Below are positions 1-5,520 of a stretch of 5,635 bases of DNA, piece by piece. The notes under the pieces were generated by a model, which ran no database searches, was not told the origin of the DNA, and saw only the letters and a list, made by a program, of their open reading frames with translations. The translations under genes and the position numbers were made by a program. The DNA is taken from NCBI GenBank assembly GCA_964601765.1, contig CAZROR010000096.1:1-5635 (forward strand), given 5' to 3'. Each line of letters opens with the position of its first letter. The first letter of the stretch is position 1. This stretch comes from SZUA-181 sp964601765. GTDB lineage: Bacteria > Pseudomonadota > Zetaproteobacteria > Mariprofundales > Mariprofundaceae.

Positions 1-123
1 ACCTGCTCCTGGGTTGGTGTGGACATGTACGCTCCTTTGCTGGCGGGGCATCGTGTTAATCCAGACTATTTTTGTCAAGTATGCCTCCCGCAGGTCCCGG
101 TCAGGCTGCCATCAGGCACAGCG

Positions 124-174
124 GCTCACGGGCAGGCCTTTGCGTTCTGCCCGTACTGTCGCTCACGGAGGCCT
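124..174. repeat. Imperfect direct repeat pair in the leader
   Basis: GCTCACGGGCAGGCCT at 124-139 recurs as GCTCACGGAGGCCT at 161-174, identical except for two missing bases (GC) in the second copy. The starts are 37 bp apart. Because AGGCCT is self-complementary, CAGGCCT at 133-139 can also pair with AGGCCTG at 169-175. The role is unknown: a pair of protein-binding sites, part of a structured leader, or chance in GC-rich DNA are all possible. Confidence 0.45.
128..154 (+). other. Perfect 8-bp hairpin upstream of the tautomerase gene
   Basis: ACGGGCAG at 128-135 is the exact reverse complement of CTGCCCGT at 147-154, with an 11-nt loop between. No T-run follows, so it is not a classical intrinsic terminator. 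A second small hairpin follows at 180-193 (CCGGA, loop AAAA, TCCGG). The first stem shares bases 133-135 with an alternative pairing between 133-139 and 169-175, so the two are mutually exclusive in an RNA. The hairpin is visible directly; any regulatory role is inference. Confidence 0.35.
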
Positions 175-253
175 GGCTTCCGGAAAAATCCGGGCTAGAG
201 TTCCGCTTCCATTTTGCGCCGGCGACGTAGATGCGGGAGAACAGGAGCATGCC

Positions 254-598
254 ATGCCATATCTGAGCATTCAGACCAATGTCAGGGTGAGCGAGGCGGA
301 GCAGGAGTCGCTTCTGAAGCGCGCCTCGGAGGCCGCGGCGAAGGCACTTGGCAAGCCGGAGGCCTATGTCATGGTCAGCCTCGCTGCCGGCAAGCCGATG
401 ATGTTTGCCGGCAGCAGCGCGCCACTGGCCTATCTGAAGCTGAAGAGCCTTGGCATGCCGCACGATGCGACCGCCGATCTGTCTGCCGCGCTTTGCAGTT
501 TCATGCATGATGCGTTCGGCGTCCCGCCCGATCGGGTGTATATCGAGTTTTCCGGGCCGGAGCGCCATATGTGGGGCTGGAACGGAGGCACGTTCTGA
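254..598 (+). CDS. MIF-like phenylpyruvate tautomerase family protein
   Basis: This 114-residue protein belongs to the macrophage migration inhibitory factor (MIF) branch of the tautomerase superfamily, whose members are about 115 residues and form trimers. Visible family features are Pro2 directly after the initiator Met (the catalytic base once Met is removed), Lys34 in a GKPEAYV segment that matches GKPPQYI of human MIF, the FAGSSAP turn at 51-57, the DRVYIEF strand at 93-99 with the active-site Tyr96, and the WNGGTF end matching WNNSTF. The MIF CxxC at the CALC position is absent (PLAY here), and MIF Asn97 is replaced by Glu98. Family members interconvert keto and enol forms of phenylpyruvate; the physiological substrate in bacteria is usually unknown. 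The ATG at 254 is chosen because AGGAG at 243-247 lies 6 nt upstream and because an upstream start would bury the catalytic proline. The symporter gene follows 11 bp downstream. The family is clear; the biological role is not. Confidence 0.9.
   Translation: MPYLSIQTNVRVSEAEQESLLKRASEAAAKALGKPEAYVMVSLAAGKPMMFAGSSAPLAYLKLKSLGMPHDATADLSAALCSFMHDAFGVPPDRVYIEFSGPERHMWGWNGGTF
584..588 (+). promoter_or_regulatory. Shine-Dalgarno sequence before the symporter gene
   Basis: GGAGG at 584-588 is the only strong ribosome-binding match near the symporter start and lies inside the last codons of the tautomerase gene. It is 21 nt from the ATG at 610, which is too far, but exactly 6 nt from an in-frame CTG at 595 that overlaps the tautomerase stop (CTGA). 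Either translation begins at this CTG, or ribosomes finishing the tautomerase gene re-initiate at ATG 610. Confidence 0.45.
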
Positions 599-609
599 AC
601 ATCCTGTCC

Positions 610-2142
610 ATGCGGTGGCAGGCTGCGCTGTTGTTTGTGCTGCTCACGGGTGGCGCGGCGCCGGCACAGGCCGCCGTGCCCGAGGGGCTTGATGCCTTTT
701 TCGGCCAGCTTAACGGCGTACTCGCCTCCGTGCTGTTTTTCGATGTCATGCCGGGTGAGGCCAGGATGCCGTTTATCGTCGGCTGGCTGGTGCTGGGTGC
801 GGTCTATCTGACGTTTCGCTTCGGGTTCATCAATCTGCGCATGATGCGGCATGCCTTCCATATTCTGCGCGGCCGGTACCAGTCACCGGAGGCAAAGGGT
901 GAGGTGACACCCTTTCAGGCACTGTCCGCCGCACTGTCGGCAACGGTCGGGCTTGGCAATATCGCCGGCGTGGCCCTTGCGGTGAGCATCGGCGGGCCGG
1001 GGGCAACATTCTGGATGATTGTCGCGGGCTTTTTCGGCATGACATCGAAATTCACTGAGGTGACGCTGGCTCAGATGTATCGTGAGTTTCGTCCCGACGG
1101 CCACGTACTCGGCGGGGCAATGGAATACCTGTCCAAGGGCTTTGCTGAATACCGCATGGCCGGGCTCGGCAAGGCACTGGCCCTGCTGTTTGCAGCATGC
1201 TGCATTGGCGCATCATTCGGCGGTGGGAACGCCTTTCAGGTATCACAGGCACTGGGTGCCGTGCAGAATGTATTGCCGTTTTTCAATGATTATCCGTGGG
1301 TGTTTGGTGTGTTCATGGGCGGGGCTGTGGCTCTCGTGATTATCGGTGGTATCCGTTCGATTGCACATGCGGCCGAGGCGATTGTGCCGACGATGGTGTT
1401 TATCTATCTCTCTGCCTGCCTGTATATTATTTTTTTGCATGCAGCCGAGATTCCGGCTGCAATTATGGAGATTCTGCATGGCGCCTTCGCACCGACCGCG
1501 GTTGGCGGTGGTGTGATCGGGGCGCTTGTTGTCGGCTTCCAGCGCGCGGCCTTCTCCAGCGAGGCAGGCATCGGCTCAGCAGCCATCGCACACTCGGCGG
1601 CATCGGTAAAATATCCCGTGCGGCAGGGCTTTGTTGCCCTGTATGAGCCGTTTATCGATACCGTGATTATCTGCACCATGACGGCGCTGGTCATCGTGTT
1701 GACCGGAGTCTGGCAGGCACCGGAATACCATCATCTCGTTGAGGCGAGCAAGGGTGCTGCGCTGACTGCGGTGGCATTTGGCTCGGTATTGTCCTGGTTT
1801 CCGGTCATTCTTTCCGTGTCCGTCGTCCTGTTCGCATATTCAACCATGATTTCCTGGTCCTATTACGGGGAGCGCTGCTGGACCTATACCTTTGGCGAAC
1901 GCTACTCGATGGCCTACCGTATCCTCTATATCATGGTCATCGTACTGGCCAGTCTTGTCAGCGCCGGCAATATTCTCGATTTCAGCGACCTGCTGCTGTT
2001 GTCCATGGCCTTTCCAAACTTCCTCGCCCTTTATCTGCTTCAGGGCAGGGTGGCTGCCGCGCTGAAGGACTACATGGACAGGCTGAAAAGCGGGGAAATG
2101 GAGCGGGAGGTCTCCCTTGCGGCTGTGGAAAGCGAGAAATAA
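610..2142 (+). CDS. Sodium:alanine/glycine symporter (AGCS family)
   Basis: This is an inner-membrane symporter of the alanine-or-glycine:cation symporter (AGCS, AlsT/DagA-like) family, which couples Na+ or H+ entry to uptake of small neutral amino acids. Read from ATG 610 it has 510 residues. Residues 1-21 form a signal peptide (hydrophobic core AALLFVLLTG, cleavage likely after AQA), as seen in many Gram-negative members. Hallmarks are GLGNIAGVALAV at 114-125, GGPGATFWM at 128-136 followed by GFFGMTSKFTE, and AFSSEAGIGSAAIAHSAA at 314-331, then EPFIDTVIICTMTALV at 346-361. Many hydrophobic segments run through to about 477, followed by a charged cytoplasmic tail. At the family signature the usual WMW is WMI and the residue before FW is Thr, which I associate with a common proteobacterial subgroup. 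The start is uncertain: GTG 571, CTG 595 and ATG 610 are in frame; ATG 610 gives the cleanest signal peptide. The gene ends 15 bp before the ferredoxin gene. The exact substrate cannot be read from sequence. Confidence 0.93.
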   Translation: MRWQAALLFVLLTGGAAPAQAAVPEGLDAFFGQLNGVLASVLFFDVMPGEARMPFIVGWLVLGAVYLTFRFGFINLRMMRHAFHILRGRYQSPEAKGEVTPFQALSAALSATVGLGNIAGVALAVSIGGPGATFWMIVAGFFGMTSKFTEVTLAQMYREFRPDGHVLGGAMEYLSKGFAEYRMAGLGKALALLFAACCIGASFGGGNAFQVSQALGAVQNVLPFFNDYPWVFGVFMGGAVALVIIGGIRSIAHAAEAIVPTMVFIYLSACLYIIFLHAAEIPAAIMEILHGAFAPTAVGGGVIGALVVGFQRAAFSSEAGIGSAAIAHSAASVKYPVRQGFVALYEPFIDTVIICTMTALVIVLTGVWQAPEYHHLVEASKGAALTAVAFGSVLSWFPVILSVSVVLFAYSTMISWSYYGERCWTYTFGERYSMAYRILYIMVIVLASLVSAGNILDFSDLLLLSMAFPNFLALYLLQGRVAAALKDYMDRLKSGEMEREVSLAAVESEK

Positions 2143-2157
2143 TTCTGGAGGTCTGAC

Positions 2158-2409
2158 ATGGCACTGATGATTACCGATGAGTGTATCAATTGCGCGGTTT
2201 GTGAGCCGGAATGCCCGAACGGGGCGATTTCCGAAGGTGATGAGATTTTCGAGATCGACCCGAATAAGTGTACGGAATGCGTGGGACATTTTGATGAGCC
2301 ACAGTGTCGCATGGTGTGTCCGGTGGACTGCATACCGAACGATCCGGACTATGAGGAGAGCCGGGAAGAACTACAGGCCAAGTGTGATCGCCTGATGGGG
2401 AAGGCATAA
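2158..2409 (+). CDS. 2[4Fe-4S] ferredoxin, Allochromatium/YfhL type
   Basis: This 83-residue small electron carrier closely resembles the Allochromatium vinosum ferredoxin and E. coli YfhL; it opens with MALMITDECINC like the former. Nine cysteines are present: C9, C12, C15 and C19 (CxxCxxCxxxCP) and C38, C41, C50 and C54 (CxxC-x8-CxxxCP), plus C58. By analogy with A. vinosum ferredoxin, C9, C12, C15 and C54 bind one cluster and C19, C38, C41 and C50 the other, leaving C58 as a nearby free cysteine. The eight-residue gap between C41 and C50 (VGHFDEPQ) and the acidic C-terminal helix (YEESREELQAKCDRL) define this subtype, known in A. vinosum for unusually low reduction potentials; C76 in that helix is not expected to be a ligand. 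GGAGG at 2147-2151 lies 6 nt before the ATG. The redox partner is unknown. In several gammaproteobacteria this gene sits beside coaD; here it lies between a symporter and gmk. Confidence 0.95.
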   Translation: MALMITDECINCAVCEPECPNGAISEGDEIFEIDPNKCTECVGHFDEPQCRMVCPVDCIPNDPDYEESREELQAKCDRLMGKA

Positions 2410-2436
2410 GGGCGCGCTTTTCATATTTCGGTAGCC

Positions 2437-2443
2437 GGTGATC
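2437..2443 (+). promoter_or_regulatory. Atypical ribosome-binding site of gmk
   Basis: There is no GGAGG before the gmk ATG, but GGTGATC at 2437-2443 matches the 3' half of the extended Shine-Dalgarno consensus (UAAGGAGGUGAUC) and sits in the correct register for ATG 2445. The upstream in-frame codon at 2439 is a TGA, so ATG 2445 is the first possible ATG in this frame. Confidence 0.5.
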
Positions 2444-2444
2444 G

Positions 2445-3029
2445 ATGCCTAGCCACGCACAACACTCCAAAGACGGCCGGCTGTTTATCGTTTCCGGGCC
2501 CTCCGGCTGCGGCAAGACAACCCTGTGTGCCGCCTGGCTGGCGCAGGCTCCTGAGCTGCGCCTGAGTGTTTCCTGTACTACGCGCCCGCCACGTACCGGT
2601 GAGGTGAATGGCCGGGAATATTACTTTTTGAGCCCGGAGGACTTTGATGCACAGCACCGTAATGGCGCATTTCTCGAATGCGCGCTTGTGCATGGCAACT
2701 GGTATGGCACCCGGCGGGCGGATGTGGAGACGATGCTGGGGGAAGGCCATGATGTGCTGCTGGAAATCGACTGGCAGGGCGCATCCCAGGTAGCGGAACA
2801 ATTGCCAGATGCCTGCCGTATCTTTATCCTGCCGCCCTCGCTGGATGTCCTGCGCGAGCGGCTTGTAGCGCGCGGTCTCGATGATGAGGCGGTGATTGCA
2901 AGGCGCCTGGCCGCAGCGCGTGACGAGATGGCCCATGCCGCCGAGGCACATCACCGCATCGTGAATAATGTTTTTGAGGATGCACTTGCCGAGTTGCTGG
3001 AAATTTACCGGACAGCTCGCAGGTGCTGA
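2445..3029 (+). CDS. gmk: Guanylate kinase
   Basis: Cytoplasmic guanylate kinase transfers phosphate from ATP to GMP (or dGMP) to give GDP, an essential step in GTP supply and in making the precursors of (p)ppGpp. The 194 residues carry the P-loop GPSGCGKTT at 18-26, the GMP-binding CTTRPPRTGEVNG at 44-56 with Arg47 and Arg50 and the following Tyr59, FLECA at 77-81 with Glu78, NWYGT at 85-89, EIDWQGA at 107-113 with Asp109, and the lid region RGLDDEAVIARRL at 143-155. The C-terminal IVNN at 172-175 corresponds to the adenine-contacting IVND of E. coli. The protein ends about 13 residues earlier than E. coli Gmk (207) and has AHHR where E. coli has YDYL, and Cys44 where Ser or His is common; none of these should abolish activity. 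It lies 16 bp before rpoZ, as in E. coli; the yicC neighbour seen in some genomes is absent upstream. Confidence 0.96.
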   Translation: MPSHAQHSKDGRLFIVSGPSGCGKTTLCAAWLAQAPELRLSVSCTTRPPRTGEVNGREYYFLSPEDFDAQHRNGAFLECALVHGNWYGTRRADVETMLGEGHDVLLEIDWQGASQVAEQLPDACRIFILPPSLDVLRERLVARGLDDEAVIARRLAAARDEMAHAAEAHHRIVNNVFEDALAELLEIYRTARRC

Positions 3030-3045
3030 ATGAGGAGACACAGAT

Positions 3046-3309
3046 ATGGCACGCATTACCGTTGAGGACTGTATCCGCCATTACCCGAACCGTTTCGAGC
3101 TTGTACTGCTTGCCGCCCGGCGTGCACGGCAGCTGCAGAATAGCATGCCTTCACTGATCGAGGACGCTGATGCAAAGCCGACGGTACAGTCGCTCAGGGA
3201 AATCGGTGATGGGCTGATTTCGTGGGAAACGCTGTTCGAGCTGGAAGAGCAGGAGCGCCGCCGGCTTGAGGCAATGGAAGTGCCGGAGGCCGAGGAAGAG
3301 ACTCCGTAG
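3046..3309 (+). CDS. rpoZ: RNA polymerase omega subunit
   Basis: Omega is the smallest core subunit of RNA polymerase; it folds onto the beta-prime C-terminal region and aids its assembly. The 87-residue protein (E. coli: 91) opens with MARITVEDC, close to E. coli MARVTVQDA, and has the family core NRFELVLLAARRARQLQ at 15-31 and KPTVQSLREIGDGLI at 44-58. The tail from about residue 64 is an acidic, Glu-rich helix and extension. In E. coli the omega N-terminus forms part of ppGpp binding site 1 with beta-prime; Ala2 and Arg3 are kept here and Val4 is Ile, which is compatible with binding but does not prove it. GAGGAG at 3032-3037 lies 8 nt before the ATG. The TAG stop is in the same frame as the downstream spoT gene. 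Confidence 0.96.
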   Translation: MARITVEDCIRHYPNRFELVLLAARRARQLQNSMPSLIEDADAKPTVQSLREIGDGLISWETLFELEEQERRRLEAMEVPEAEEETP

Positions 3310-3348
3310 ATTGCCTTTCCGGCTCACTTCGGCTACATCTATGCCATT

Positions 3349-5502
3349 GTGAGTCGTATCTTTGAAATCACCGACAAGGTTCTTTCGTATCACCCAAAGG
3401 CTGATATCGACCTGATTAACCGGGCCTATGTGTTTGCGGCCCAGGCACATGCCAATCAGAAGCGCAGCTCCGGCGAGCCATATTTCACGCATCCGCTGGC
3501 CGTGGCCGGCATCCTGGCCAGCCTCAGGCTGGATGAGGCCAGTATTGTCACGGGCCTGCTGCACGATACGGTAGAGGATACCGATGTTACCCTGGATGAA
3601 ATTCGTGAGCGCTTTGGTGACGAAATTGCACAACTGGTGGATGGCGTCACCAAGATCGGCAAGCTCAAATTCCAGTCCAGCGAGCAGAAGCAGGCGGAGA
3701 ATTTTCGCAAGCTGATTCTGGCCACGGCCAGGGACCTGCGCGTGCTGCTCGTGAAACTGGCTGACCGCCTGCACAATATGCGTACCTTGTGCTTTCTGCC
3801 GGAGCATAAACGCAGGGTAATTTCGGAAGAAACAGTACAGCTTTATGCGCCGCTGGCACATCGACTCGGTATCCACTGGATTCGCCAGGAGATGGAGGAT
3901 CTTGCCTTTTCGCATCTTGAGCCGGAAGCGAGCAGGGAGCTGGCTGAACGGCTGGCCGAACACCTGGACAGCCTGAAAGACACCTGTATGCGTCTGGAGC
4001 TGATTTTACAGGAGGTGCTGGACAGGCAGGGTGTGAAGGCGCGCGTGCAGGGCCGGATGAAGCATATGTACAGTCTGTACGACAAGATGCAGCGCAAGCA
4101 TGTGTCCTTCGATGAGGTATATGACCTCGTGGCCTTTCGCGTCATTGTGGAGGATACACCGACCTGCTATCAGACGCTGGGCATTATCCACAGCCTGTAC
4201 AGGCCGGTGCCCGGGCGCTTCAAGGATTATATCGCTCTGCCCAAACCGAACGGCTATCAGTCGCTGCACACCTCCGTGTATGGGCCGGAGAACTACCTTA
4301 TCGAGGTGCAGGTGCGCACCGAGGCCATGCACCGCTACGCCGAGGATGGTATTGCGGCGCACTGGATGTACAAGGAGGGCAAGGACGCCACATCCGGTGA
4401 TCTGCACAAGTTCCGCTGGCTGAAGCAGCTCACGGAGCTGTTGCAGGAGGCGGATAATCCGGTGGAATATCTGGAGAATGCACGGCTGGACCTGTTCGTG
4501 CAGGAGGTCTACGTCTTTAGCCGCGATGGCGATATCTTCTCACTGCCACGCGGCTCCATGCCGCTGGATTTTGCCTACGCGGTGCATACCGATGTCGGCA
4601 ATCACTGCATCGGCGTGCGCATCAACGGTGAGCCGGCCGATCTGGGCACCGTACTGCACAATGGCGATCAGATTGAGGTGCTGACGAGCCCGGAGCAGAC
4701 GCCGGGCCGGCAGTGGTATCAGTATGTGCGCACGCCGCGCGCGCGACAGGCCATCCGTCAGTGGTTTCGTCGGCAGGAGCGGGAGGCCAGCCAGCGCATG
4801 GGTGCTGAGATGTTGCGTGAGGTGCTGGGCAGCCGGACAAAGCCGGACAAGGCCATGCTCAGGAAGCTCGAATGCGAAAGCATCGACGTGCTGGAGGAGC
4901 GGCTGGGGCATGGTGATATTCCTGTCGAGCGGCTGCTGGACGTGGCCAGGCGCACGCTCTCAGGGCCGCTGCATTTTGCCAGACTTTCCCGGAATCTGAT
5001 GATGGCTGCGGATTGCTGTCTGCCGCTTCCCGGAGATCCGGTACTGGGGCGGTTTCAGCCCGGCCGGGGCATGATCGTGCATCATCGGGATTGCGCGGAG
5101 GTGGCGAAAACGAGGCAGGATGCCTGGCTCGATGTCAAATGGCGCGGCGAGGTGGGCCAGCTCTATCCGACGGCGATTGAGGTCAGGACGCGCAACGAGC
5201 GCGGCATGCTGGCGCGCGTGTCCGGCTGCATCGCCGAGAACGATGCCAATATCGATGATGTGAAGATTCACCAGTTCGAGGGATCGATGACCAAGCTTTC
5301 GATTCTGGTCGAGGTGTCCGACCGCACCCACCTTGCCGCAGTGCTGCGCGCGGTCAAGCGCCTGCCCGGTGTCACCAATGTTTCACGCCGCACCCAGGGT
5401 GGCCTGCCTGCACGCAGGCACTCCCGGAAGGGACTGGGCGCGGCAATCCGGCAGATGGTTGCACGCGGCTGGCCGCGCCAGCCATCTGAATCCAAAGCTT
5501 AG
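3349..5502 (+). CDS. spoT: Bifunctional (p)ppGpp synthetase/hydrolase SpoT
   Basis: This cytoplasmic RelA/SpoT-homologue enzyme makes (p)ppGpp from ATP and GDP/GTP and hydrolyses it to GDP/GTP plus pyrophosphate. It has 717 residues (E. coli SpoT: 702). The hydrolase HD domain shows His48, HDTVED at 72-77 and DRLHNM at 139-144, matching the catalytic set of characterised Rel enzymes. The synthetase domain has GRMKHMYS at 235-242, Asp259, Arg264, RFKD at 290-293, GYQSLHT at 302-308 and EVQVRTE at 319-325. RFKD is the RxKD form typical of bifunctional enzymes, not the ExDD form of monofunctional RelA. TGS spans about 383-445, a helical region follows, then the conserved-cysteine module (Cys556, Cys557, Cys582) and an ACT domain at about 606-680. 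A basic tail follows at 681-717. GTG 3349 is chosen because it places RSSGEPY at the same distance from the N-terminus as in E. coli; no clear Shine-Dalgarno precedes it. The gene lies 39 bp after rpoZ and 18 bp before the RidA gene. Confidence 0.96.
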   Translation: MSRIFEITDKVLSYHPKADIDLINRAYVFAAQAHANQKRSSGEPYFTHPLAVAGILASLRLDEASIVTGLLHDTVEDTDVTLDEIRERFGDEIAQLVDGVTKIGKLKFQSSEQKQAENFRKLILATARDLRVLLVKLADRLHNMRTLCFLPEHKRRVISEETVQLYAPLAHRLGIHWIRQEMEDLAFSHLEPEASRELAERLAEHLDSLKDTCMRLELILQEVLDRQGVKARVQGRMKHMYSLYDKMQRKHVSFDEVYDLVAFRVIVEDTPTCYQTLGIIHSLYRPVPGRFKDYIALPKPNGYQSLHTSVYGPENYLIEVQVRTEAMHRYAEDGIAAHWMYKEGKDATSGDLHKFRWLKQLTELLQEADNPVEYLENARLDLFVQEVYVFSRDGDIFSLPRGSMPLDFAYAVHTDVGNHCIGVRINGEPADLGTVLHNGDQIEVLTSPEQTPGRQWYQYVRTPRARQAIRQWFRRQEREASQRMGAEMLREVLGSRTKPDKAMLRKLECESIDVLEERLGHGDIPVERLLDVARRTLSGPLHFARLSRNLMMAADCCLPLPGDPVLGRFQPGRGMIVHHRDCAEVAKTRQDAWLDVKWRGEVGQLYPTAIEVRTRNERGMLARVSGCIAENDANIDDVKIHQFEGSMTKLSILVEVSDRTHLAAVLRAVKRLPGVTNVSRRTQGGLPARRHSRKGLGAAIRQMVARGWPRQPSESKA
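4831..4850 (+). repeat. Exact 2 x 10 bp tandem repeat inside spoT
   Basis: AGCCGGACAA occurs twice back to back (4831-4840 and 4841-4850). Because 10 is not a multiple of 3, the copies are read in different frames, giving SRT and KPDK at residues 495-501 of SpoT. The site falls in the helical region between the TGS domain and the cysteine/ACT modules. Loss of one copy would shift the frame and reach a TGA at 4997-4999. Confidence 0.9.
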
Positions 5503-5510
5503 CCTTGCGG

Positions 5511-5515
5511 GGAGG
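5511..5515 (+). promoter_or_regulatory. Shine-Dalgarno sequence supporting the GTG start of the RidA gene
   Basis: GGAGG at 5511-5515, preceded by further G residues, lies 5 nt before GTG 5521. This favours GTG 5521 over the in-frame GTG 5530 and ATG 5533. Confidence 0.7.
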
Positions 5516-5520
5516 TGCCA

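Larger units (their letters stand above)
1..253. other. Upstream stretch without a firm gene
   Basis: No reading frame here shows convincing coding character on either strand. The frame that continues into the tautomerase gene is open from about position 14, but its translation upstream of 254 is Arg- and Cys-rich, resembles no protein I know, and is preceded by no ribosome site. Another frame is open from the window edge to a TAG at 196-198 and carries two CxxC pairs; it might be the end of an upstream gene, but its GC content by codon position (roughly 62, 57 and 63% by my count) lacks the strong bias of the neighbouring genes. I found no good sigma-70 promoter: TTGTCA at 72-77 is a fair -35, but no -10 lies at the right distance. 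The stretch does hold direct repeats and hairpins, listed separately. Confidence 0.5.

Noticed and set aside
196..201. TAGAGT as a -10 promoter element before the tautomerase gene
   Set aside because: Only 4 of 6 bases match and no acceptable -35 lies 16-18 bp upstream.
217..224. Perfect palindrome CGCCGGCG
   Set aside because: Eight bases of G and C in GC-rich DNA is expected by chance; no second site was seen.
14..253. N-terminal extension of the tautomerase frame from a TTG near 14
   Set aside because: It would bury the catalytic proline that must follow Met, has no ribosome site, and reads as non-protein-like Arg/Cys-rich sequence; AGGAG at 243-247 clearly serves ATG 254.
101..568. Long open frame on the minus strand over the tautomerase gene, and similar minus-strand frames elsewhere
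   Set aside because: They mirror the codon bias of confident + strand genes in GC-rich DNA, lack ribosome sites and show no recognisable domains.
2408..2420. GC-rich patch followed by TTTT after the ferredoxin stop as a terminator
   Set aside because: No stable stem can be drawn; at most three base pairs form around GCGC.
3306..3342. Weak hairpin between rpoZ and spoT (GTAGAT with ATCTAT, plus GCC with GGC)
   Set aside because: It needs a G-U pair and an asymmetric internal loop, and has no T-run; too weak to call a terminator or regulator.
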